Assembly (NCBI GenBank): GCA_003353955.1
Contig: PIVJ01000027.1
Location: forward strand, 1 to 32,020
Source: Bacteroidota bacterium
GTDB taxonomy: Bacteria > Bacteroidota > Bacteroidia > Bacteroidales > GCA-2711565
Direction of reading: 5' to 3'
DNA: 32,020 bases
In this document: positions 1 through 7,714 of the stretch, piece by piece
How positions within the stretch are numbered: the first letter of the stretch is position 1
How the letters are laid out: every line of letters starts with the position of its first letter
Notes under the pieces: generated by a model
What the model saw: only the letters and a program-made list of their open reading frames with translations
The model's database searches: none
What the model was told of the DNA's origin: nothing
Made by a program: the position numbers and the translations under genes

Positions 1-86
1 CATTTAGAATATGTTTTATGAAATATTCCTGAAGTATTTTCTTTAGGTTTAAATCCTAATACTTGTATGAGTTTTTTCTGTTTCAT
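1..86 (-). CDS. 5' end of a gene, possibly an N-6 DNA methylase / restriction-type protein (partial)
   Basis: An open frame starts with ATG at 86-84 on the minus strand and runs off the left edge after 28 codons, beginning MKQKKLIQVLGFKPKENTSG. Only one base separates its ATG from the stop codon of the XRE regulator gene, so the two are almost certainly co-transcribed and translationally coupled. The short 'LGFxPKExxSGIFxKxY' stretch resembles, from memory, the N-terminus of some Bacteroidota DNA methylase or restriction proteins. A small XRE protein just upstream also fits a controller-type arrangement. With 28 residues visible, the function is an inference, and it could be any other short-leader protein. 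Confidence 0.45.
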   Translation of the reverse strand, partial: MKQKKLIQVLGFKPKENTSGIFHKTYSK

Positions 87-87
87 A

Positions 88-411
88 TTAGAATTTCATT
101 TTACCTTGTTTCACATTCTTTTCTTTGATGTATTTTGATTGAGATTCCGCTACTAAAAAAACAGCATCTGAACATTTGTACTTATGAGCTTCTTCAACCA
201 AAATATCTGCAACAAATAAGTTTTTAATAGTTTCAAAATCTGTTTGCAAAAAATCAGCAAGTTTTTTAAGGTTTGCAGATGGAAACTTTTTATGACCATT
301 CTCGATTTTACTCATATCAGTCATAATGATTCCAAATTGCTGCCCAAAATCACTTTGATTTAGACTACGTTTATTTCTTTCACTTTTTATAAATTCTCCA
401 AAAGTTGCCAT
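88..411 (-). CDS. XRE-family helix-turn-helix regulator
   Basis: This is a 107-residue cytoplasmic protein. An N-terminal XRE/Cro-type HTH covers about residues 5-60: the SLNQSDFGQQFG helix pair, then the recognition helix and the conserved SKIENG motif at about 33-38. A lysine-rich C-terminal extension of about 45 residues matches no domain I recognise. The family binds operator DNA as a dimer. Because the stop is one base from the start of the next gene (1-86), it may act as a controller (C-protein) or autorepressor for that gene. The upstream region has a small inverted repeat at 442-456 that could be its operator. The HTH call is firm; the partner and role are inferred. Confidence 0.8.
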   Translation of the reverse strand: MATFGEFIKSERNKRSLNQSDFGQQFGIIMTDMSKIENGHKKFPSANLKKLADFLQTDFETIKNLFVADILVEEAHKYKCSDAVFLVAESQSKYIKEKNVKQGKMKF

Positions 412-441
412 TTATAATACTTGACGTTTTTTATCTTGCTA

Positions 442-456
442 ATATTCTGGCAATAT
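442..456. promoter_or_regulatory. Small inverted repeat upstream of the XRE gene, possible operator
   Basis: ATATT (442-446) and AATAT (452-456) form an inverted repeat around CTGGC, about 30 bases upstream of the XRE start codon. Its position would suit autoregulation. Short A+T-rich inverted repeats are common by chance here, so the call is weak. Confidence 0.2.
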
Positions 457-614
457 ACATCAAAATTTAATCAAATGTGTCATTTGTGGGCTGGAATTTT
501 AAACAACTCTTTTAAAAATTTTGGAAGTGGGTCAGCCAGTGGGATTTTTTTAAATGGGTTGTTTGTGGGTTGGCATTGGGCGGTGAGCCGTCCTATAGTT
601 AGCAAACGTTTATT

Positions 615-1001
615 TTATTTTGTCAAATCAATAATATGTCCTTTAAAACTTTCGGCTTTTGCGATGTAGTAAATTAACCAATACACATTCCAAAAGATGG
701 CAGCAAGAAAAATTATTGTAAGAATAAAAGTGTCGTATTCATTTCTTAAACTCAAAAAGAGGATCGTACATATAAAAAAGCCAATAAAGTTGAAAATCAT
801 TGAACTTTTCAGACTCATACCTATGGGCCAAGTTAGAAAATTGCTTCCTTTTAAATGGCTCTCAATTTTAATTTTATTCGGGTCAGTTAAGTCTATGATC
901 ATTTGTAATGAAAAGTTAAGCTTCACAATAAAAGCTTTCTCATGCTCAACATACTTATAGTCAAGCTTGTCCAGAAAATTAGAGATGATATTTTTTGTCA
1001 T
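615..1001 (-). CDS. Hypothetical small membrane protein, two transmembrane helices
   Basis: This 128-residue protein matches no family I recognise. The first 60 residues look soluble, with a strand-like stretch (AFIVKLNFSLQMIIDL). Two hydrophobic helices follow at about 66-84 and 92-114, then a short charged tail. The gene stands alone: 200 bases of non-coding DNA separate it from the XRE gene, and a structured element lies behind it. Perfect 10-base inverted copies of GTTAGCAAAC (598-607 and 1045-1054) bracket it closely, so it may be a transferable one-gene module. Its length, plausible composition and lack of an overlapping alternative support a real gene, but no function is offered. Confidence 0.55.
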   Translation of the reverse strand: MTKNIISNFLDKLDYKYVEHEKAFIVKLNFSLQMIIDLTDPNKIKIESHLKGSNFLTWPIGMSLKSSMIFNFIGFFICTILFLSLRNEYDTFILTIIFLAAIFWNVYWLIYYIAKAESFKGHIIDLTK

Positions 1002-1051
1002 TTTCTTAATTATTAGATTATTTTCTGGTTACGGAAATTTTAATGTTTGCT

Positions 1052-1229
1052 AACGTTTAGCCAATCGTAGTGCGGAATTAAGAACTTTTTCTGTTCCGTT
1101 TTGCACTTAGCAAATTTATTTTGAACACAATTTGACAAATTATTTCTCCATGAAAAATTAATTTGCGGAGATAACAAATTCGTATTTCGTTCCAATTTAC
1201 TCATTTGCCCGCATTACGTTTGAGCTGTT
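1052..1229. repeat. Long imperfect palindrome, attC-like
   Basis: The left arm at 1059-1075 (AGCCAATCGTAGTGCGG) pairs with the right arm at 1209-1226 (CCGCATTACGTTTGAGCT) with one T-T mismatch, one G-T wobble and one unpaired A. Outside the arms, AAC (1052-1054) faces GTT (1227-1229). The 130-base interior contains smaller pairings, such as TCTCC/GGAGA and CAAATT/AATTTG. Two arms with an extrahelical base, a large variable middle and AAC/GTT ends resemble an integron attC site, but the core bases do not fit the usual RYYYAAC/GTTRRRY consensus. It could also be another kind of dispersed structured repeat. Confidence 0.4.
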
Positions 1230-1230
1230 G

Positions 1231-1565
1231 TGTGTGCCTTGAATGGTGAATATAGCAAAAGTTCTTTGAAGTAAATATTTTTTTTTAAGAAAGTCCGGAG
1301 AGTGCCCTGCCCGAATAAGCTTGATTAGGCGGGAAGTTCCTTATGCACAGGGGTAACTCCTTGAAGCATTAGCATTCGCAAGGGTGTATGTTGTGAAGTA
1401 TAATCTGAAGTAAGCGAGACTGCAAAGGTCAATACTGACGAACAGGAACTGAATAGGAGGCTTATCGTACCGGGTAAGGTAGCACATCATACTAACGTCC
1501 AAAACGTATTTCACTACGCATGGTATTATAAGTAGATTCAGCAGCGATTGACCGAAGGACATTTA
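1231..1565 (+). ncRNA. Group II intron 5' fragment (domain I), no maturase
   Basis: The stretch begins with a GUGUG-type 5' end (GTGTGCC at 1232; the exact first base is uncertain within 1230-1232). It continues with text typical of bacterial group II intron domain I, including AGTAAGCGAGACTGC (about 1410), GACGAACAGGAACTG (about 1437) and GGTATTATAAGTAG (about 1522) just before the expected EBS1 loop. Predicted EBS2 (1502-1508, AAACGTA) is complementary to 1215-1221. Predicted EBS1 (1539-1545, CAGCAGC) pairs with 1224-1230 with one G-U. Homology-like text stops near 1565. No reverse transcriptase and no domain V/VI hairpin follow, so this is a truncated, presumably dead copy. The family call rests on recall of related introns and on the pairing geometry. 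Confidence 0.7.
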
Positions 1566-1587
1566 CTATCAATTACAAATTTGACGC

Positions 1588-1613
1588 AAAAAGAAAAAGC
1601 CCTCAGAAGGGCT
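1588..1613 (-). terminator. Intrinsic terminator downstream of the ABC-F gene
   Basis: AGCCCT (1598-1603) and AGGGCT (1608-1613) form a 6-bp stem with a 4-base loop. Read on the minus strand it is followed by a T-rich run (TTTTTCTTTTT). It lies about 145 bases past the stop of the ABC-F gene. Confidence 0.7.
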
Positions 1614-1756
1614 AATTCAAGCTCAACTATTCTTATCAATCTTCTAAGTCTTAATTTTATAGGGTTGTGCAACGACTGCCATTGTTGATGCACATGAATC
1701 CTGAATTGCCAAAAAGAATTGTGTAAAATAAGTTTTTAGAATTATTCCGCAATACG

Positions 1757-3649
1757 TTAAGCATACTCATCCAATTCCATCCAGCGTAAGGTTTTCGCAT
1801 CTATGATGTCTATAAGTTCACCAATTCGTTGTGAAGCCTTTTGAAGTTTCTCGTAATTGTTGGCTTCTTTACTGATGAATTCAGCAAGCGTTGATTTTTC
1901 GTCTTCTAAGGCCTGGATTTCCTGCTCTAAACCCTCGTATTCTATTTTTTCTTTATAGCTGAGTTTGGTTTTATTTCTTACGGTTTCATTCTTTTTCGAA
2001 ATTTGTGCTGCTTTTTTCACGCTTGATTTTTTCCCTTTTGCCAGTTTATCAGCTTCATCCTTACTGGTTTTATAATCGGAATAACGTCCATAGAAATCCT
2101 TAATTTTTCCTGCTCCTTCAAAAATAAAAAGGTGATCAACCAGCTTATCTAAAAAATACCGATCGTGAGAAACCAAGATTAAACAGCCTCCATAATTTCC
2201 CAGGAACTCTTCCAGCTTATTCAAGGTTATTAAGTCGAGGTCGTTGGTTGGTTCATCCAAAATTAAAAAGTTTGGATTTTTTATCAGCACGGTCAGTAAA
2301 TGTAATCTCCTCCGCTCTCCCCCACTCAGGTTCGAAATTTTTGAATATTGCACCTTCGGTGGAAACATAAATTGATTTAACAATTGAGAGGCCGTGAGTT
2401 GGCTTCCATTTGCCATAATGATGACTTCCGCAATCTCCTTCAAACCCTCCACCACAGATTTGTCCTCATTCAGCTGAATTCCCGTTTGTGTGAAATAACC
2501 GAATGTGATGGTTTCTCCCTTAACTATTTTTCCCGAATTTGCTTTTTCTTTACCGGTAATTACATTTAAAAAACTTGATTTGCCAACTCCGTTTTTACCG
2601 ATGATACCAATGCGTTCACCCTTTTTAAAAATGTAATCGAAATTTTCAATGATGTTGATGTCACCGTAAGATTTATTGATTTTCTCTAGCTCCAGAATCT
2701 TCCCTCCAATGCGCCCGCTTTTTACATCCAGTTTAATCTCCTGTTTCACAATCCCGCTTTGGGCTTTATCCCTTGTTTTATAAAATGAATCGATGCGAGC
2801 CTTGGACTTAGTAGTTCGGGCCTTGGGCATTCTGTTCATCCAATCCAATTCTTTACGCATGAGTTTTCGCGCCTTTTCAATTTCAGTTTTTTCAACTTCC
2901 TCACGCTCAAAACTTTGTTCTAAATAACAGGCGTAATTTCCTTTGTGATGATATAATTTCTGATCTGAGATTTCAAAAATATGATTGCACACCCGATCTA
3001 AGAAGTAGCGATCGTGGGTTACCATTAAAACCGTCACGTTTGCATAAAGTAGAAACTTCTCCAGCCATTCAATCATATCGATATCCAGGTGGTTGGTGGG
3101 CTCATCCAAAATTAAAAGTTCAGGTTCATCCAATAAAACCAAGGCCAATGCAAGGCGTTTTTTTTCACCGCCCGAAAGTGTTCCAATTTTCTGATCCAGT
3201 TGAGTGATATTAAAGCGGCTGAGCATTTGCTTTAATCTGAGCTCATAATCCCAGGCATTATTTTTGTCCATCTCAGCAGATGCCGATTCAAAATTCCGCT
3301 GGCTGACATCATTATAACTTTCGGTTTGTGCAGACAAGGCGGCTTCATATCTTCGGATAATGGAAAGCACCTCTGAATGCGATCCCTTGATAAATTCGTT
3401 AATGCTGCTGCGGTTATCCAGGCTAGGCTCTTGTTCCAAATATCCAATCTTTATCTCTTCTCTTCGGAGCACGGTTCCCTTATCTGCTGTTTTTTGCCCC
3501 GATAAAATTCGAAGCAATGAAGTTTTACCCGCACCATTCTGGGCAATCAACGCAATCTTTTCTCCGCGGTTAATGCCAAAACTCAGCCCTTCAAATAAAA
3601 TGCGATCTCCAATATATTTTGATAAATTTTCTGCAGATAAATAATTCAT
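1757..3649 (-). CDS. uup: ABC-F family ATPase, Uup type
   Basis: This is a 630-residue soluble protein with two tandem ABC ATPase domains and no membrane segment. Domain 1 has Walker A (AQNGAGKTS, about 36-44), signature LSGGEKKR (about 158-165) and Walker B ILDEPTNHLD (about 180-189). Domain 2 has Walker A GKNGVGKSS (about 351-359), signature LSGGERRR (441-448) and Walker B ILDEPTNDLD (about 463-472). The inter-domain linker holds the basic PKARTTKSKARID segment (about 275-287) typical of the Uup branch. The last 50 residues form the expected coiled-coil C-terminal domain. ABC-F proteins act at the ribosome E-site or, for Uup, have been linked to branched-DNA stability and ribosome biogenesis. 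The gene is monocistronic, with a proC terminator upstream and its own terminator downstream. Confidence 0.93.
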   Translation of the reverse strand: MNYLSAENLSKYIGDRILFEGLSFGINRGEKIALIAQNGAGKTSLLRILSGQKTADKGTVLRREEIKIGYLEQEPSLDNRSSINEFIKGSHSEVLSIIRRYEAALSAQTESYNDVSQRNFESASAEMDKNNAWDYELRLKQMLSRFNITQLDQKIGTLSGGEKKRLALALVLLDEPELLILDEPTNHLDIDMIEWLEKFLLYANVTVLMVTHDRYFLDRVCNHIFEISDQKLYHHKGNYACYLEQSFEREEVEKTEIEKARKLMRKELDWMNRMPKARTTKSKARIDSFYKTRDKAQSGIVKQEIKLDVKSGRIGGKILELEKINKSYGDINIIENFDYIFKKGERIGIIGKNGVGKSSFLNVITGKEKANSGKIVKGETITFGYFTQTGIQLNEDKSVVEGLKEIAEVIIMANGSQLTASQLLNQFMFPPKVQYSKISNLSGGERRRLHLLTVLIKNPNFLILDEPTNDLDLITLNKLEEFLGNYGGCLILVSHDRYFLDKLVDHLFIFEGAGKIKDFYGRYSDYKTSKDEADKLAKGKKSSVKKAAQISKKNETVRNKTKLSYKEKIEYEGLEQEIQALEDEKSTLAEFISKEANNYEKLQKASQRIGELIDIIDAKTLRWMELDEYA

Positions 3650-3671
3650 ATTCTCAATTCAGTTAAGGCTG

Positions 3672-3679
3672 CAAATTTA
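3672..3679 (-). promoter_or_regulatory. Candidate -7 box for the ABC-F gene
   Basis: TAAATTTG on the minus strand fits the Bacteroidota TAnnTTTG -7 consensus. It lies between the proC terminator and the ABC-F start codon, with about 22 bases left for a leader. No clear -33 TTTG is present at the right distance. Confidence 0.35.
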
Positions 3680-3701
3680 GTCGAAATTATTTCAATAAAT
3701 T

Positions 3702-3732
3702 AAAAAAAGGAGAAGAGAAAACCCCTCCTTTT
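3702..3732 (-). terminator. Intrinsic terminator of proC
   Basis: AAAAGGAG (3705-3712) pairs perfectly with CTCCTTTT (3725-3732). Read on the minus strand the stem runs into seven T residues, giving a standard intrinsic terminator 22 bases past the proC stop. Confidence 0.8.
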
Positions 3733-3753
3733 AGGTTTTATATTTATTAGATT

Positions 3754-4557
3754 TTATTGATCTTTAATCCCATTGATTTTATCATAGGATTTCAGCAATC
3801 CCTTGATGAGTGCTGAGCTTAAACCTTCATGCTCCATTTCAATCAATCCTGCAATGGTGCAACCATTTGGGGTGGTAACTTTATCAATTTCAATCTCGGG
3901 ATGCCCGGAATTAATACCCAATAATTTAGACGAACCCAGACAAGTTTGCACGCTTAGCTTCATGGCATCATTTGCATTAAATCCCAATTGGATGGCACCT
4001 TGGGTTGTTGCTCTTATTAAGCGCATCCAAAATGCAATCCCGCTGCCACAAATGACGGTTGCTGCCTGAATCATCTCATCATCGATTAAGAGGGTTTGGC
4101 CCAAAGCATTAAAAATGGATTCAGCTTTTTTAAGCTGTATTAATCCTGATTTATTGGATGAAATGCAGGTCATCGATTCTCCGACTGAAATTGCTATGTT
4201 TGGAATGCATCTGATGATTGGCATTTTTGTGCTAAAGTATTTTTCTAGCATCTGAATATTTTTACCGGTGATTGTTGAGATAAGCAGGTGCCTTTCTGGA
4301 TTCAAGTACTTACTTATTTCCAAAGCCATCTTTTCTAAATGATGGGGCTGAACGGCCAGAATAATTATGTCTGAGTTTTTTACCGCCTTGATATTATCAT
4401 TTATTGCCGTCACTTTTCCCATCTCAGCAAAGTCATATTTGGCAAAGGATTTTCTGCGTGTAATGATTAATTGTTTTAATGCTGTGTTTTTATACTTTAT
4501 GATTCCGATGGCGATGGAGTGTCCAAGATTTCCGGAACCTATAATTGCTATTTTCAT
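3754..4557 (-). CDS. proC: Pyrroline-5-carboxylate reductase
   Basis: This enzyme catalyses the last step of proline synthesis: NAD(P)H-dependent reduction of 1-pyrroline-5-carboxylate. The chosen start at 4557 gives 267 residues beginning MKIAIIGSGNLGHS, so the Rossmann glycine motif GxGxxG sits at residues 7-12 as in the family. The longer frame adds ten residues (MHVHNLITIF) that do not belong. The C-terminal dimerisation domain carries VTTPNGCTIAGL, matching the P5CR signature. Upstream is an intergenic region of about 380 bases; downstream is a clear terminator, so it is probably a single-gene unit. Other proline genes are not in the window. Confidence 0.92.
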   Translation of the reverse strand: MKIAIIGSGNLGHSIAIGIIKYKNTALKQLIITRRKSFAKYDFAEMGKVTAINDNIKAVKNSDIIILAVQPHHLEKMALEISKYLNPERHLLISTITGKNIQMLEKYFSTKMPIIRCIPNIAISVGESMTCISSNKSGLIQLKKAESIFNALGQTLLIDDEMIQAATVICGSGIAFWMRLIRATTQGAIQLGFNANDAMKLSVQTCLGSSKLLGINSGHPEIEIDKVTTPNGCTIAGLIEMEHEGLSSALIKGLLKSYDKINGIKDQ

Positions 4558-4940
4558 GAATATTGTGATTAAATTATGAACATGCATAAAACCAAAAGTC
4601 CGACCTATGCTAAATTTTGATTACGAATTTGATTGAATTGTTTTGTGTTCACAGAACCTTAGTTCTGCATTAATTTATATACCCCAAAGGGGAATTACGG
4701 GAATGAATGGTAAAAAAGCAGGCATACAAATATTCTCAATAACAGAATATCGTAAATGGTAATTATTGTATGTGCCTGTGCTTATCATTTGACAGGCAAA
4801 GATAAGCTATTTTTTTAAATGAGGCTCGGCTCCCCGCTGCAAGCGGAGGGGGTATCATGATGGATGCTGTTTTATTTCGCCCCAAGGGGCGGGGAATATT
4901 TTTAATCAATTCCGATGAAACCGAAATAGGTTTTATATAG
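4558..4940. other. Non-coding interval between proC and the sugar locus, rich in hairpins
   Basis: No gene is supported here. Visible structures are CAGAAC/GTTCTG near 4650, an inverted pair CAGGCATACAA (4719-4729) / TTGTATGTGCCTG (4766-4778), CCGCT/AGCGG at 4834-4846 with flanking C and G runs, and CGCCCC/GGGGCG at 4878-4891. A minus-strand TATCTTTG at 4797-4804 could be a -7 box for proC, leaving a leader of about 230 bases; that is weak. Confidence 0.5.
4878..4891 (-). terminator. G+C-rich hairpin past the MFS transporter gene
   Basis: CGCCCC and GGGGCG form a 6-bp all-strong stem with a 2-base loop, 50 bases downstream of the transporter stop. On the minus strand it is followed by AAATAAAA rather than T residues, so it may be an RNA-stabilising hairpin rather than a classical terminator. 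Confidence 0.4.
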
Positions 4941-6182
4941 CTATGTTCCAGATGGTATTATTTTTTTATACCATTTTAATCCATAAAGTAAGATATAAGC
5001 ATAACAAACTATAGGAATTATATATGCTTTTTGTATATCACCTCCCATTAAGTCAGTTACATATCCCATTAAGAGTGGGAGAATAGCACCTCCTACTATT
5101 GCCATACATAATATTCCTGACCCTTGACTTGTATGTTCTCCTAATCCATCTATTGATAAAGTAAATATAGTAGGAAACATAATAGAGTTGAATAATCCAA
5201 CTAAAAGTACTGCCCACATTGCTATATTACCAACAAATGACATAGTAATTATTAATAAAATTATAGCAATTAAGGCATTAAAAGATAATACTTTTTGTGC
5301 TTTTATTTTTTGCATTACTGCTGATCCTATAAAACGACCTACCATTGCACCTCCCCAATAAAAAGAAATATAAAAAGCAGCTTCTGCTTCAGTAATATTT
5401 GCAATTTTTTCCATACTAAGATAATTTATCAAGAAACTTCCTATAGAAACTTCTGCCCCTACATAAACAAATATAGCAATAGCTCCAAGCACAAGGTGCT
5501 TATATGCCCATGCACTTCCTGCACCTTTTTTATATGTAGAGGATTGTATTGTTGGAAGTTTAGCAAAAATAAATATTGCAGCTATAATAAATAAAACAAC
5601 AAATATTCCAAGATATGGACCTTGAACAGATTGAGCTTCTTCGACAGGTGTTGTAAAACTATTATTTAATATTAAATATGAGCCAAATAATGGAGCAATA
5701 GTAGTGCCTAATGAATTAAAAGCTTGTGTTAAATTAAGTCGGCTTGAGGCTGTTTCAGGCCTTCCTAAAATAGCAACATAAGGGTTTGCTGCCACTTGTA
5801 AAAGTGTTATTCCAGATGCCAGAATAAAAAAGGCAAAAAGAAAAAACGGATATGAAATTATTATTGAAGCAGGATAAAATAACAAAGCACCTAGTCCTGT
5901 TATAGATAATCCTAAAACTATACCTTTTTTATAACCTATTCTACCTACAATCCACCCTGAAGGTAGTGACATTAGGAAATAAGCTCCGAAAAACATAGAT
6001 TGAATAAGCATCACTTTTGTATAATTCAATTCAAAAAGACCTTTTAGATGAGGTATTAGAATATCGTTTAAACAAGTAATAAATCCCCAAATAAAGAATA
6101 GTGAGGTTAATAATACTAAAGCTGGTTGGTAGTTAGGTCTGCTATTAGCAGTTTGAGTAGTATTTAAGTTAGAACTTCCCAT
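4941..6182 (-). CDS. MFS sugar transporter, FucP/GluP-like
   Basis: This is a 413-residue inner-membrane protein with about 12 hydrophobic helices. The N-terminal half carries the hallmark sequence of the fucose/glucose/galactose:H+ symporter branch: SLFFIWGFITCLNDILIPHL at about 30-49, ASGITLLQVAANPYVAILG in the fourth helix region, then LNLTQAFNSLGTTIAPLFGS. It would carry a monosaccharide from the periplasm to the cytoplasm. It sits downstream of the epimerase and GH3 genes on the same strand, suggesting uptake of the sugar they release. A hairpin lies between it and the epimerase. The exact sugar cannot be read from the sequence. Confidence 0.9.
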   Translation of the reverse strand: MGSSNLNTTQTANSRPNYQPALVLLTSLFFIWGFITCLNDILIPHLKGLFELNYTKVMLIQSMFFGAYFLMSLPSGWIVGRIGYKKGIVLGLSITGLGALLFYPASIIISYPFFLFAFFILASGITLLQVAANPYVAILGRPETASSRLNLTQAFNSLGTTIAPLFGSYLILNNSFTTPVEEAQSVQGPYLGIFVVLFIIAAIFIFAKLPTIQSSTYKKGAGSAWAYKHLVLGAIAIFVYVGAEVSIGSFLINYLSMEKIANITEAEAAFYISFYWGGAMVGRFIGSAVMQKIKAQKVLSFNALIAIILLIITMSFVGNIAMWAVLLVGLFNSIMFPTIFTLSIDGLGEHTSQGSGILCMAIVGGAILPLLMGYVTDLMGGDIQKAYIIPIVCYAYILLYGLKWYKKIIPSGT

Positions 6183-6232
6183 ATTTATTGCTTTAAAATG
6201 TAAAAATTAATTGAAGATATTTTCAAAACTCC

Positions 6233-6256
6233 CAACTTGCCAGTCATGGCAAGTTG
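6233..6256 (-). terminator. Perfect 10-bp hairpin between epimerase and transporter genes
   Basis: CAACTTGCCA (6233-6242) and TGGCAAGTTG (6247-6256) pair perfectly around a 4-base loop. On the minus strand the following bases include only a short TTTT, so it may be a leaky terminator or an intercistronic processing or stability hairpin setting different levels of the two genes. Confidence 0.5.
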
Positions 6257-6372
6257 TATCAGATTTCGTTATCGGAATTTCGCTATTGCTCAATATTCCA
6301 TGATCTTTTATTTAATTGATTTATTGATATTTATAATTTTACTAATTTATCTTAAACAGAACTCACATTAAT

Positions 6373-7530
6373 TTATTTTTTTATTAAAAATTTATAAATA
6401 GTTGTTTGTTTATATTTTTTACCTGGATAAAGTATAGTAGAAGGAAATTCAGAGTGATTAGGAGAATCAGGATAATGTTGTGCTTCTATACAAAATCCAA
6501 AATGTTTTTTATAAACATAATTATTCTTCCCAACTATACTTCCGTCTAAAAAGTTTCCGGTATAAAATTGAATACAGGGTTCGGTTGTGTAGACTTCCAT
6601 TTTCCTGCCACTAACAGATTCATATACTTGTGCTGCTAAAGATAATTTCTTATCTTTTTTACTTAGTATATAATTATGATCATAACCACTATAAAAATAT
6701 TCTGAGTTAATATTATTTATTCGTTCTCCTATTTTTCTATAGCTTGTAAATTCCATATCTGTTTCTTTTACATCTTTAAGCTCGCCAGTTGGAATAAATT
6801 TTTCATTAACAACAGTATATTTATTTGCATTTATTTTTATTTCATGATTAAGAATATCTGTTTTACCAGCTCCTGCAAGATTAAAATAACTGTGATGTGT
6901 TAAATTAACAGGGCATGGTTTATCTATATTTGCTTCGTAGTTTATTTTTAATTCATTGTTATTTGTTAATGTATAAATTACAGTTACATAAAGATCTCCA
7001 GGAAAACCTTCTTCTCCATTTTTACTTAAATATGTTAATTTTAGTCCTTTTTCATTTTTGTTTTTTATTTCTTCGGAATCCCAAATAACTGTATGAAAAC
7101 CCTTATTGCCTCCATGTAATATATTTTCGCCATCGTTGGCGTTAAGCTTGTATTCTATATTATTAACCGTAAACTTAGCTTTTGCAATACGATTTGCATA
7201 ACGTCCTACGATACATCCAAAATGAGGATGGCCCTTTAAATAATCTTCTATATTATCAAAACCTAATACAATATCTTCAAATTTACCGTTTTTATCAGGA
7301 ATTAATATTGATGTTACAATTCCTCCATAATTTGTAATTTTTGCAGTCAGGCCGTTTTTATTTGTTAATGTATATAAGTAAATTTCTTGTCCTTCAAATT
7401 TTCCAAATAGTTCTCTTTTTATGTTTGTATTATATGGAATATCAAAACAACTTATAAAAGAAGTAGAGATAATTAAATATACTATAAAGTATTTAATGCT
7501 AAAAAAATATTTCTTTATATTGTTTTTCAT
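6373..7530 (-). CDS. galM: Aldose 1-epimerase (mutarotase), predicted lipoprotein
   Basis: This 385-residue protein interconverts alpha and beta anomers of an aldohexose. An N-terminal hydrophobic stretch ends in FISC at residue 28, a plausible lipobox, so it is probably a periplasmic or membrane-anchored form rather than the cytosolic GalM. Family motifs are visible: GRYANRIAKAKF, ILHGG, the catalytic-histidine region NLTHHSYFNLAG, GYDHNYIL, and the catalytic-glutamate region FCIEAQHYPDSPNH. It lies between GH3 and the MFS transporter, consistent with anomer equilibration of sugar released outside the inner membrane. The gene is strikingly A+T rich: one 60-base line, 6661-6720, has 10 G+C. 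Confidence 0.92.
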   Translation of the reverse strand: MKNNIKKYFFSIKYFIVYLIISTSFISCFDIPYNTNIKRELFGKFEGQEIYLYTLTNKNGLTAKITNYGGIVTSILIPDKNGKFEDIVLGFDNIEDYLKGHPHFGCIVGRYANRIAKAKFTVNNIEYKLNANDGENILHGGNKGFHTVIWDSEEIKNKNEKGLKLTYLSKNGEEGFPGDLYVTVIYTLTNNNELKINYEANIDKPCPVNLTHHSYFNLAGAGKTDILNHEIKINANKYTVVNEKFIPTGELKDVKETDMEFTSYRKIGERINNINSEYFYSGYDHNYILSKKDKKLSLAAQVYESVSGRKMEVYTTEPCIQFYTGNFLDGSIVGKNNYVYKKHFGFCIEAQHYPDSPNHSEFPSTILYPGKKYKQTTIYKFLIKK

Positions 7531-7714
7531 TTATTTAGGATTTATATCAAAAAAAGTATTTCTTTTAAACTGTAAAAATTCAATAAGTTCCTTAGCAGCC
7601 GACGTTTTAAGTACTCCTCATTCATCAAGTAACGCATGGCAAAAAAATCAGTTTAAAAAGAATTGAACCAAAGAATAATACTGTAAAATTGGCCTGTATT
7701 TACGAAAATCATAT

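Noticed and set aside
421-669. 82-codon plus-strand ORF
   Set aside because: It overlaps the upstream region of the XRE gene and the end of the membrane-protein gene, and its composition follows non-coding DNA with G/T-rich repeats.
1052-1230. Bona fide integron attC site
   Set aside because: The core words do not meet RYYYAAC/GTTRRRY and no integrase is visible, so it is listed only as attC-like.
1341-1562. 73-codon minus-strand ORF
   Set aside because: It lies opposite the group II intron fragment, has no recognisable domain, and the RNA structure explains the stretch better.
3360-3644. 94-codon plus-strand ORF
   Set aside because: It is antisense to the first ATPase domain of the ABC-F gene; it is a shadow of that coding strand.
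4558-4587. Longer ProC start adding MHVHNLITIF
   Set aside because: The family starts at the Rossmann strand MKIAIIGSG; the extra residues have no counterpart.
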